The position numbers were made by a program, and so were the translations under genes. The notes beneath the pieces are model-generated. The model did no database searches. It was not told the origin of the DNA and saw only the letters and a list, made by a program, of their open reading frames with translations. A stretch of 64,000 bases of DNA from Nilaparvata lugens (Eukaryota; Arthropoda; Insecta; Hemiptera; Delphacidae), in the NCBI RefSeq assembly GCF_014356525.2, contig NC_052506.1, positions 32,322,299-32,386,298 on the forward strand, read 5' to 3'. Shown here one piece after another: positions 23,035 to 34,539 of the stretch (position 1 is its first letter; each line of letters starts with the position of its first letter).

Positions 23035-24654
23035 GTAAGTCAAACATTTTTAGTCTATTAATTAATTTGAAGAAACCTTTTTGTTCTACATACATTTCCA
23101 ATACTTTTTTCTATATTGATCAGTTTATTTGACCAAAAATAAAACAACAAATTTGGTTATATATTCCTAGTATACGGTGATAGTTTCTATGCTAATTGAA
23201 AATTTAGGCCTACTTTATAGCATCTAAAATAAAAAAACATAGTTGAAGAACAAATTAATCCTTATTCAAAAAAGAATAAATACAAATGATTAATAATTCT
23301 GTGTTATCATCAAGAGATGACATAATTTATTTCAGGTACTTACTTTTATTTTGAAAAATATGATATTGCTATCAGCTGAATTGTGATTAATTTTTGAAAC
23401 CTTTCTGTTTCAAATAAATAATCGTTCAATTTACAATATTATAGTAATTATTGAGCATATTTTACTGTTTGCTTATCATATGGTCATAATTATAATACAA
23501 TTAATATAAATGTTTCTTCATAGATTTCTTTGCATCATTTCTGAAACTCCCACACTTACGTGATTTGAAATGTTATCAGAATACCTAGTATATTGCTATC
23601 ATTACATATTCAATAATCCTGTGTTATTAAATCATCATGAGTCCACATAATAATTCATTTTATTCACCTACTTTTATTGTAAAAAATATGAGATTGTTAT
23701 CAGCTGAATTGTAATTAATTTTTGAAACCTTTTAATTTCAAATTGTTCATTTTACTATGGTAATTATGTAGCATATTTTACTGTTTGCTTATCATAGTCA
23801 TATAATATAATAAAATGTTTCTTCGTTATTTGCTTCATTTCTGAAACTCCCACTCTTATATGATTTGAAATTACACCAATGCATAATATTCATACATAAA
23901 TAATATTCTACATTCATAGCCTGCTGTAAGTAGGCCTATATTATTAAATTGAGATATTCCCTTGAACAATAAATCATAAATCTTTCCTTTAACAATAACA
24001 ATAAATTATATAATCCAAAAAACAATAGTATATCCTATCAAAATAAACATAAGACTGTGTTTAATAGTTTCAATCAAACACAGCCCTCCTTTGGACTGTA
24101 TATGAACAAAATTCGGGATTGGAATAATAAGGACTATGAGTCTGTTTTTTCATTCCCAATCATTTCATGACAGTTTATATTTGTCCTTGTTAAATAAATA
24201 AAAATTAATAAATGATACGCTTCTCTGAAATCTGGCACAAAGTTATTCCCTTGCTTGTGAAAAGTTGACAATACTAAAACTACCGCAGTCACAAATAAAA
24301 AAATTCTTTTCATTAGGTATTCATATTCAACCTATTTCATTATTTTTGCTCTCAAAAAGTTAACAATGAGCTGCTCAATAAAGGAAAAATAACGCTTCCA
24401 TGGAATAAGACATACAATATAGAAATAAAATAGAAATTGAAACTGTGCAATGCATTTTCCCATAAGAACCAATGTGTTACAAACCGACGAATCCCACAGC
24501 AATGCGAGTTGCCTATCTTTACCAGCTGCCTCACTTTCTTTGTGTTGCTAGTCCATTCCAGTTAGTATGGAGTTCAGTGATAAAACATGATAAAAACAGC
24601 TGGTAGTTCAATAATTAATAATATATTCCATTAATTCATAGAAAAAGATGATTA
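23035..24654. other. AT-rich region after the THAP exon
   Basis: It is presumably intron. Two related stretches (about 23340-23560 and 23660-23870) share AGCTGAATTGT, TTTTTGAAACCTTT, CATATTTTACTGTTTGCTTATCAT and TTCATTTCTGAAACTCCCAC, so this is an old imperfect tandem duplication with a period of about 320 bases. No gene is seen. Confidence 0.5.
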
Positions 24655-24655
24655 A

Positions 24656-24800
24656 TAGTATATTTCGCACCTAGGGCCGAAAATGAGATATTTCCGGCTC
24701 AAAATCGGTTTTCAAGTCCGAGGCCGTAGGCCGAGGACTAGAAAAGATTGAGAGCCGGAAATACATTTTTGCCCATGGTGCGAACACTATATTTTGCCAC
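24656..24800. repeat. Palindromic MITE-like repeat, copy 1
   Basis: TTCGCACCTAGGGCCGAAAATG at the left and GCCCATGGTGCGAA at the right form an imperfect inverted repeat. The inner arms carry TTTCCGGCTC and GAGCCGGAAA, around GAGGCCGTAGGCCGAGGAC. A related copy lies at 31229-31380. Confidence 0.65.
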
Positions 24801-24997
24801 ACCAAAAAAAAACTTCCCAATATAATATAAGAAATTAAAAAATAAATAAAATTCAAACAGCCTATTTTGATAGTTTGAATCTTGGTTATGACAACTTTCA
24901 CTGTCAATTAATTTCAATATTACTAATTAATAATTTACAATAGTGACAATTTTTTTATACTATTAATATTTCGAATAATTGTTTGAATTTTTATAGC

Positions 24998-26131
24998 TCG
25001 CGCTTTGCGCCTGGTGCAATATCTCATGGATAGATGGATGAATAGAATTTTCATTACTATTTTGAAATAATGTGATGAAAAAATTAATATAATTGCATAT
25101 TTCACAGTTTTGTCTCAAAATATATCTAAAAAATTGATTGAAATTTAAATTACGGTAACTAATATAAAAAATAGCTAATAAAAGTCGAAATTCATCGACA
25201 AAAAAAAATGTCACTGACCGAGGTTCGAACCTAGATCATGTTTGTAATTCACTGAGCTCTGAGTTCTGATGTATTACGCCTTTATGCTCTCGGCCATTGC
25301 ATATTTTTGATCAAAGAGGCCTGTAAGTCAGGTAATGTATGTAGGCTACTATAATAAAGTGTAGGCCTATAGCGGCAAACTTGAAGCCGGTTTGCCGGCA
25401 TTTTCACAACAAAATATTGCTCTGAAAATAGTTAAATCATAGAGAAAACATTCGAAGATTCAATCTTGAGTGGGCCTAATGTTTTCTCTATATGGTTTGA
25501 TATTGAAGAAAAATTATCTAAAAGTTTTAATAATGAATTACGGAAAAATTACTAGGAATTTTTCAGTCAAGGCTGAGTTTCACCAGTAGGCTTACCTTAA
25601 ACTTTAGATCTCTGCTGTATTTTCCTATTATTATTGTTGATTGTATTGCATTAAGAAGTGGAATTCGATAATAAAAAAGAAACAATTATTACTCTACCTC
25701 ACTTTTAAATATTGATACAATTATTGTACTTTGATTTCAAATTCGATTCTTCACTTTTAAAGACTTGCGATACTTACCTTTCTGACAATGGACAATGCAG
25801 CCAACATTATATTGTTGAGGCTATGGAGATATCATCGTATTCTATTGTTTGATATCAAAAACACAATAATAAATATTAAATTATGAAACAGTAATTCATG
25901 AAATTTATTATAGACATGATACCGCGATTCACGATACATAATTATATAGATTATTACAGTCGTTATGAGATTACCTCTATGATTTTTGTGAGATCGGACA
26001 CGATCAGCTGTTATTCAAGGTCATTTTACAGCCCTAGGGCCGTAAAGTTTTACCAGCCTGGTCGGAAAACAATCACTTTCGGCCTCCATATGACGCACGT
26101 AAACCAGCTCATTACATCCAAGTGTGGTGAA
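24998..26131. repeat. 1.1-kb dispersed repeat, copy 1
   Basis: It matches 42958-44030 plus 50990-51015, where the second copy is split by the BEL element. Shared blocks include GGTGCAATATCTCATGGATA, CACGATCAGCTGTTATTCAA and AAACCAGCTCATTACATCCA. A tRNA-like segment lies inside at 25212-25300. There is no protein, and the element class is unclear. Confidence 0.75.
25212..25300 (-). repeat. tRNA-Leu/Ser-like segment (SINE head?)
   Basis: On the - strand TGGCCGAGAGCATAAAGGCG resembles the A box and D arm of tRNA-Leu/Ser. About 50 bases later AGGTTCGAACCTCGGTCA matches the B box and T arm. The acceptor stem does not close, so this is a tRNA relic or SINE head rather than a working tRNA. The homologous segment in copy 2 is at about 43182-43273. 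Confidence 0.5.
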
Positions 26132-26829
26132 AAAATTATTTTAATGGATACCGTAGACCGTAGAAGAAATCCAGTAAAGCAATAATCAGAATGAAATAAA
26201 TATTCATAGATATACAAAATGGCAACAAGCCAAAAACGGTGTATACACGTACGTTTGCCTCGGGTGAGCATTGTATGGGCTTGTATGGGTTTGTATGGGC
26301 TTGCATTCGCACGTCTGGACACTGTTCGCTGAGGCATGTGGGCGAACCGGAACCCTGTCGGTATTTTGGCGTGCTCAAAGGCACCTCGGGCGAGCATTGA
26401 ATGTACGTGTGGACGCGATTTTGCCATATGGGTGAGGCAAAACGTAAACATTGAAGGCGTTTCCAATGAATTAGGTTAATGAATGACAAATCAAACTGTG
26501 ATCCAATAACTAATTGTAAATTGTAGGATTTTTGTAATTTTGTAGGATATGTGGATTGTCAAATATTTAAATAGAAACATGCATGGAGTATATAATTTGT
26601 ATCATGATTAACAAATTTAGAACTGCATAATTTAAGTGAAAAAAGCTTCTCTACAGGGTTCCTACAAAAAAGTATAGCTCAAATATTATTTTACTGTGGA
26701 TATCATATCATCTTGTGTTTGTTTCATGTTATCAATCAGAGTTGTTAATTAAAATTGTAATTTTCAATATGATATTATACGTTTTAGATAGCTAGGCTAT
26801 CTATAGAGAGATTTATTCAAACTTTGAAC
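26132..26829. repeat. Region with short GTATGGG-type repeats
   Basis: About 26260-26300 has three near-copies of GGGCTTGTATGGGTTTGTAT. Around it are pairs such as CGGGTGAGCATTG/CGGGCGAGCATTG and ACACGTACGT/ATGTACGTGTGG in mixed orientation. This suggests a small MITE of the kind also seen at 29839-29950. The rest has no recognisable feature. Confidence 0.45.
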
Positions 26830-27564
26830 TAGTATTCCCTTAAAGGTTGTGAAGACGTGTTTCTGATATCTGCGAGAGCAGTTGCTAAATTCCCTCTTTT
26901 GCGAATAAATTCACAAAAAATTAAGGCCGTCCGGCTTGCAAAATTGCTGGGTTCCAACCTCAGCTCTAGCTCAGTGGTAGAAACATGAATTTTCCCAATA
27001 TAATTAATCACCATAGGGTTCAATGACTGGTGATTATTAATTCTTACCGCTGCTTCTTTGAAGTTCTTGAAGAATACCAAAGAGGAAATCAAAAGAATAT
27101 TTGATGACTGACTATCAGTAACCATGAACACAATAAAGAATAATAAAGACCAACTATAGTTTTTCTAGTTGATCCTTAAAACGCTTGTCATGAATACAGG
27201 TGTTCACCAACTTATCCTTCTAAAATTCCTTAGAATTTACAACGCCAGTTCTTGAAGCTCTCTGGATCCCTTATATGATATAACTGGAACCTTATTAATA
27301 TAATTATCAATATATTTTTTCTGGTGGACTAATATGACTATCATCAAAGGATGATAAGTATGGAGTGCTCTTAATAAGATCAATATTAATTGATTCAATA
27401 ATTTCATATGCTGCTGAATATTTTTTTGGTACCAAGACAGCTCAAACTGTATATCACGAGATGAATTAGGATAAAATAAATTTCTATGATTTGTATGCTG
27501 ACATAAAACACAAAATATATTCACATAAACAATGTATATAAAATTCTCGATATCTATAAATTTT

Positions 27565-27612
<48 letters not shown>

Positions 27613-29162
27613 TTCTTATATCTATAATTCTCCTTAAATAAATTCTTTTCTAAAATCCGAATAATTATCACAAGATTTAATAGCATTCACAATATTGAGT
27701 TTTAAAATTTACAAGTTTGTATTTAATACTGATATATGGACTTCAAGTCAATTCAGAATTCTACAAATAAAAACCTGTTCGGTCTGCAGATTTAATATGA
27801 TATACTTTGATCAATTTACAAATAATAATTATTAATAAATTAATATTCAACATGAGATCTCAGGGTTTTATATGAGTTCGGGCCGTGCATGGAAGTAAGC
27901 TTCCTACATATATCAAATAAATTCATAAAATGTTCTTATACATTATGTGATAGCACTCAACACATTGTGATTTTTCCTTTAATTTAATTTACCTTGTATA
28001 GCGCTTTTGATTAATTCCCTAATTATGCTTGGAAAGGCCTAAAACGAGCTCGTTTGATTTATCACTCACATTAATGATGTTCTTGATGGTCTCATGGATT
28101 GAATTAATTATTTCCAATAATTAATTAGGCAGGTCCCTTTCGTCACTGCTGGGCTAATGCGCGGTCCAGATTTCTTATAGATTTCTTCCCGAATTAAAGA
28201 TATATTCATGGGAATTGATTACAAATTACGAACTCTTCAACAACACTGAGTTCACAGATAATTTAACATTAATTACAAGTATTTCACATTTAAAAAAGGG
28301 GTTGGCTTGATAATTTTAAAATTTAAAGGAAGAAAGAACCCTAAACTCCATGTGCATCCTCTCAGGTCAAGATCACAAGCCAGAAGAAAGTGGTTTTCAG
28401 AAAAATTTATCTCTTCCTAGAACAATTTTGTAAGCTTCTTTCTGATTGGCCTTCAATTTAGTAAACTCAATACAATTGGTCGCCTCAGAATCAGGGCTTC
28501 TTCAACTTTATAATAGAAAAAATAAATAAAAAGTTTTTATATAAATATATGGAGTGATTATCTTAAACTATTTTCATAAATAAATTGCAATATACGATGT
28601 TAATAAACAATATAAATTTAGTTTTTTATGTGAGTTTTGTATACTCTTGATTTTCATGCTTTTTAGATTATGATAAATATTTATACAGCAATAATAGTTG
28701 TTCATATTTCTATACATCAACCTTCCTTAGTATATATAATACATCTTTTGTGAGTAAATTTTTATAATTCAACCTATATTGGTTGATCGACAATCAGCTG
28801 ATTCGCTAAGTATTGATTCAAATAACTATCGATTTATTCTAGATCGATTGATTCATTTAAGAGTGTAAACAAATAATTCTAACCTCAATGTACATGCAAA
28901 CTTTTATTTTTTATAATCCGCCAACAATAAGTAAGCCGCTTTATAATTTTTAATTCTGCCAATGGATTCTCAGTTGTTGAATCACAGTTATACATGTTTT
29001 CTTATCATTTTAGATAATACAATTACTCTTTATTGCTAACAATATTCGATTTAAGTGGATTGATCCTTTGACTAGGTCTAACTTTCTTTTCCATTTTATA
29101 ATTCTATTAAAAATTCACTGGTTTACACCAAGTATTCTGTGGTGCTAAAATACCACGTGACA
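26830..29162 (-). repeat. Inverted, diverged LTR related to the Gypsy element at 53712
   Basis: Read on the - strand from 29162 (TGTCACGTGGTA), this follows the LTR at 53712-56084 almost to its end. Shared landmarks include TCAGCTGATT, GAGTATACAAAACTCA, GATGCACATGGAGTTTAGGG, GGAAGCTTACTTCCATGCAC and CAAAAGAGGGAATTTAG. Similarity fades at about 26830, roughly 100 bases before the expected LTR end. No internal region follows, so this is a solo or truncated LTR. Confidence 0.75.
27571..27606. repeat. (AT)n microsatellite
   Basis: An uninterrupted AT dinucleotide run of about 36 bases inside the inverted LTR. The corresponding place in the LTR at 53712 has no such run. Confidence 0.9.
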
Positions 29163-31228
29163 AGGTAAATCTTGAAGCTAATCTTTTGGGGAATCTTGTT
29201 TTGTCATGTGTATGAGCAGAGTTAGTTTAAAATGGGCAGCAATTTAGTATTTGATTCAATTTATGGCTAATTTCCTTAAAGAAGACTGTCAATTTTTTGA
29301 GACAGTGTTAAGTGCTTTGATTAGGTCATCAAAACTTCTGGAATTATTGTAGAAATTTTCTTTTTTTGAGATTCAGAATAGATATTGGAAACCAACAAAT
29401 GAATCGCCTAATGCCAAGAATCTCAAAGTTAGAGCCAATCGTTCTTGTGGAGTTATTGCTTCCCTCATGATGATATCATTATTGTTTAGATAACTAGTCA
29501 AATTAGATTCAGTATATTAACAAGATAATGTTTTGACAACCTGATAAAGTTTGAATTGTCAATCTTATGTCATGTAGCAATAATTTATTTCCTTACTTCA
29601 ACCTACAATCGTTCAACCCACCATCATCGTTTGTCAAGTTTTATTTTTGATTTTATTATATAAGTCATTGAAATAAAATGATACTGCTGCAATTTGTGAT
29701 AACTATCTTCAATTATGGAATGACGCCATTGTTGTCATGTTGTGGAAAATCTACATCTACCATGTCTTCGTGTCGTCTGCAAATCAGATAGCTTTTTGAA
29801 TGCCGAGGCATACGTGGATCGCGTCCACAAGGACGTACAGTGAATGTTGAGGCATATGTACATACTTTCGACCATTAATATAAAGCCTTGTACACACGTC
29901 CATACAGATTCGCGCGAACAATCGTATGTACATATGCCTCAACATTCACTTTTCGCAACATATGCGAAAAAGTATGAACATGAATTGCTGTCTCTTCAAA
30001 GACACATCTTTTCTGGATAGAGTTTAGTTTACCGTTTTCTTTTTTTTTAATTACAAAAAACCAGAGATCTTATCAATAGTTATTTGTGCAACTAGTGCGC
30101 AAAGTGACAGTTTGCAGCACCAAAAGAAACGTTTATTCCCGAGCCGTAGGCGAGGGCGGAATGGCTTCTTGAGTGCAGCAGAGGAACTTTGTGCAAGTAT
30201 TTCACATTTAATTTTTCCTACATTTACCATTGAATATGAAAAGTGGGTAATTATGGGCAAAATGATGGCTGAAATCCATCAAATGATTGTGTGTGTGATG
30301 CTGTTATTAATAACAATCTCAATTCATTTAAAAATTAAAAATCCAATTGAAGTTGAAAATTCTCAGTCAAAGTTTCTCTCATTTTCATTCATTCAAGAAT
30401 CAGAAAAAATACAGATAGAACAAAAAATTCACATTCAAAATACACACCAGCTGATTGGGAGCAAGATGGCTGAACTGACAAGCGTGCGACCTAGCGGGAA
30501 GAATCATACCTAAGTTTGTTTCATCCAGCTAAAAACTACAGAAACAGGATTCAGAAATTTAGACTTTTGCTCAAATTACTGAGAAAAATGCTTAAAGTAA
30601 ACTAAAAATTATTTATAAAAATAACATCGACAACAGAGAATATTTATTGTAGTATTCTTATGTTTTTTTATTTATATGGATATCGGACTGTGATCATTTA
30701 ACCTCAAAATTCGAATTTTATAATGTATATTTGCCACTTTTCTCATTGCTTGCAGTTGAAAAAATAATTATCAATAGAAACGAACTATTATTTATTATTA
30801 AATGATGATAATTCGTAAACTTGATGATGATGATTATTTGATTATGATTTAGATGAACATTATTCTTGTTTTGGATTTCTAGATTGGGATTTTATCATAC
30901 ATGTAGGATAGCCATTGAAATGATTCTTATCTAAATCTAACCACAGTCATTGTTACCAACTTAATTTTTTTTCATGCACTAATCCTCCATAAAACCCACC
31001 AACTATTTTGTGTTGCCATGTTGCAAATCTGGAGTGCACAAAAATTTGTTCCCGCACTAGAGCGGAAAAGTGATTCTTTGCGTTCTTTAATTAGTGCAGG
31101 AATGGCCACTTTACAAGGTAACTGTAGGAAAAAATCATTACACATACATTTCTGTGCCTTGTTTCAAAGAACTTGCATACCAAATTTCATTCAAATCGGA
31201 CAATAACTGCAACTGTGACTGTGAAACA
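29163..31228. other. Repeat-rich non-coding region
   Basis: It contains the perfect inverted repeat at 29839-29950 and two stretches (about 30060-30200 and 31010-31130) that look like pieces of dispersed elements, but I could not pair their ends. Reading frames here, including one of 133 codons from 30112, show no domain or codon structure that supports a gene. Confidence 0.4.
29839..29950. repeat. Perfect 26-bp inverted repeat around a 60-base loop
   Basis: AGTGAATGTTGAGGCATATG at 29839 is matched by its complement ending at 29950. The arms are 26 bases each without mismatch. It is likely a short MITE or hairpin element. Confidence 0.75.
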
Positions 31229-31380
31229 ATAGTATATTTCGCACCTAGGGTCGAAAATGTACATTTTCCGGCTCGAGATCACGGTTTTCAAGTTCGAGAC
31301 AAAGTCGAGAACTTGAAGCGTTCGAGAGCTGGTAAAACATTTTTGCCCGTGTTGTGAACGCTATTTTTCGCCACACCAAA
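31229..31380. repeat. Palindromic MITE-like repeat, copy 2
   Basis: It begins AGTATATTTCGCACCTAGGG and ends GAACGCTATTTTTCGCCACA, like the copy at 24656-24800, with several substitutions in the arms. Confidence 0.6.
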
Positions 31381-31584
31381 AAAAAAATAATAATAATGTT
31401 AAGTTGGCAATTTTGAAAGCAAAATTTTAAGGTTATGCAACTATAAATCATACAATGTTAATGAGGTTATGATAGTATCATCATATTCTATTGTTCGGTA
31501 TCAAAACTACAAAATAATTCATATCAAGTTATAGAAATGATCATTAATTGATAGTTTAAATACCTATTTAATTATACAAGATAC

Positions 31585-33569
31585 TGTCATGTTATTCTTT
31601 ATATTTAAATAACGATTAGCCTCCTGCTTGGCATCAGTCGATAGAGCATGAAATATTTGATATAATTGTAAAATTTAGGTCGTGGTTTTTAATAGGATAC
31701 AGTCTCATAGAAATTTTTATAGGCCCAGGTATGAGCTTCCCCTATAATTCTTGTAATTCATTGAAAAATAAATATATATATATATAAGGTACTTATCCTA
31801 TAGTGTTGAGGAATTAAAATAAATTGCACACCATAAACAATTTGATACATATATTAACAGATATTGCAAAAAATAGATCAAGGCAAAATATATAAAGAGC
31901 GATAAAAATATATAATATAAAAATAGAACAATAATTGAAATCAGTAAAATATCACAGGCTAAACATTATACTCTAAATTTATAGCACGAAACGTTACCAT
32001 GTGCTTTTATCTTTTAATCATATGCATCCTTTTGTATGTAGCTGCGATATAAGCTTGCTAATACTTGTCGACTTGGACAATTCTATTAAAAATAGGTTCC
32101 TTAAGATCAACTTGATAAATTGGCAACTAATAATCCAAATATATATATTAAAATTCTCTAGTATCTAGTAGATTTCTTTGTAATGAATATATATTAATCT
32201 CAGGGTGCAAGATTCGGCACCTGATGGAATAAGTAGAGCAATTCATCTAGTGAATCAGAGCTACAACAAACTATTGCAAATTATATTGCAAAAATTAAAG
32301 ATCATATGAATATGTTTTAATAGTCTAGATTTTATACTCCTTTGATTTATTAGAATTTTCTGAAATGTACTGACTCATTATTCCTCTAAAAAAATACCTT
32401 TAATACTATATTTACTTGCGCAAGTATTTTTTATTAAATTCTTAATTTATAAGAAAACCCTTTTGACGAGCTAGCTTTGATTATTAGATAAATTCGAAGC
32501 AGTAAGGGCGCCCATCACTAATTCAATTTTCTCACTCACGTGTTGAAGTCTTCTTATGAGCCGCTGATGTTGATCCAACTCCTGGTGGTCCTGGACTATG
32601 GTAGCCGGAATCGTCTCTTCCAAGGGGTTACAAAAATTATTCAAATGAAAATGACTTCTGCTTTATAAGAGCATCACAAAGTCTCATAAGAAATTTAATA
32701 ATTCAAACTAACTTTAGCTTTTACAAGTTATAGCAAGGTATTACACTCTATAATATTTAGGGACCTCTCATGGTGGCATTTGGCAGGCGAGTGATGGTTC
32801 TCCTTTCTCAATTTTACAATTCTTACTTCCGACTTTCAAATTTACATAAAATTTGAATATCCTAGTCCTCCGCCATTTAAGGTTCAAATAGACCGTACTA
32901 AAATATTAAGTTATTACTTATGTTGTATGTTTAATAATTTCTTTGCCTTTGGGCCATATCCATAACATAGACTATATAACAATTTTACCTAAATTCTGAT
33001 CATTTATAGAAATATATATAAATATTTTTGAATTGGCATACTATTGCCGCCTATTAACTGCCATTATGTGATTGGTGCATGCAAATTGTTTCAGTATTCA
33101 TGCGCTTGGTAACCTCCTATTTCCTGGATACATTTAATTATTTTTATTAGGTTTTTTAAGTATGCCCTCTACATGCTAGTTAATTTTCTATATATTACTA
33201 TTATTTCATGCATCCTAATAGTTAGCTACGTGACCTTTTGTTCTTCCAAATTGCATACCGTTTTGCCACAATAGATCTCTGCCAAGGGGTTTGGTCAGAT
33301 TCTACTTTGCATGGCTCGGTCGATTGTTAGGTCGCCGATCACTGAATGTTTATACCTAACATAAATCTTCAAAATTTTATATAATAATATTTATTAGCAA
33401 AAAAAATTATTTCAATTCCTTTTAGGCTATTGTACCGTTTAGCCAGGACAAGCTGATGCTATCTAATCTTTATGTTATCTCTTTGGCGATATTAGCCAGT
33501 TACTTTACTCAGACCTATTAGTACTTCAGCTAGGGATTTTATATCTACCCAAATTTCAAATATGTTACA
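31585..33569 (-). repeat. 3' LTR of the - strand Gypsy element
   Basis: It is 1,985 bp. On the element strand it runs TGTAAC...TGACA. It differs from the 5' LTR by scattered substitutions and a few small indels. It includes an (AT)n run at about 31775 and an antisense tRNA-like module at 31634-31688. Confidence 0.9.
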
Positions 33570-34539
33570 CACGCCCCTGGATTCGAATTCAAAATATTTG
33601 AGAATCACAATGTTTTTAATGAAAATCCACCCTTCAATACATCGATATATTCCATACTTTATTTACAAATTATACTCTCAAACTTTTATCATAGTTTGCA
33701 GATCTATCTGCTGCGCTTTCCTTAGACTTCTATCAAATACAATAACAAATTCTCCTCATCAACACACAAAAAATATCGTAAATATAATCTTCTAGACACA
33801 TTCCTCCTTACAACACTTAGAACATAGTATTTTTGACTTTGCCGCTCGCAGGGCCGCCAACCTACACACATTTCTTGATTCTATCATAATTGATTCCTTT
33901 CAAACAATAATTTCGATGTACAAATTTCTGGGCTTATATTTTATAGTAATTCCTAGGTCTTAATATGAATAATTTTTCTATACATCAGGTACAATTCTTT
34001 TCTTTTGCTAATGGTTCTTTGGTTTTAGGTAACTAGCATTCATTTTAGGTTTTTTAGGGTAAAAACATGGCATAACTAATGGTAATAAATATAAAACATA
34101 AAAATAAATATACTAACATTGATAAATATAATAAATAACATTTTGGGTTACAATGCTTTTCTTTTTATAATCATATGTTGAGCGCTACATTTGATTCAGG
34201 TGGCTTTGCTCAGCTGGTTGCTGTCTCTACATTCATACTGCTTACGTCAGAACTGGTTGTCGAATCTCACAATTAACCTAACTGCTACATTTTTTCTCTT
34301 TAAAGGTAATTAACAAATTTTAAGTATACTATCCCAGCTTGTGTCCTTTTTTATTTGATGTATCTTATTTAATTACATAATTAAAAATTATTCTTTTGCT
34401 TGTTGCAGGCTTTGGACAGTTGGGAGAAATAAAAACATTGGATTATTGCCATGCGGTCCAACTCAATATTAAATTTATCATGATAGGTCAGTAATTCATT
34501 TGATAGCGGTGTTTTCCTTGATTACTTATCGTATTTATT
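33570..34539. other. Non-coding 3' part of the - strand Gypsy element
   Basis: It lies between the end of pol and the 3' LTR. On the element strand the purine-rich AGGGGCGTG lies directly before the LTR and is the likely polypurine tract. No other gene is seen. Confidence 0.5.

Noticed and set aside
25212..25300. Functional tRNA gene on the - strand
   Set aside because: A and B boxes are recognisable, but the acceptor and anticodon stems do not pair. The same relic recurs inside a dispersed repeat.
27237..27524. Small protein shared with 55329-55607
   Set aside because: The similarity is there because both lie in related LTR sequence; the frames are not conserved as genes.
30112..30513. 133-codon frame on the + strand
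   Set aside because: No domain, no splice context and repeat-like sequence; probably chance.
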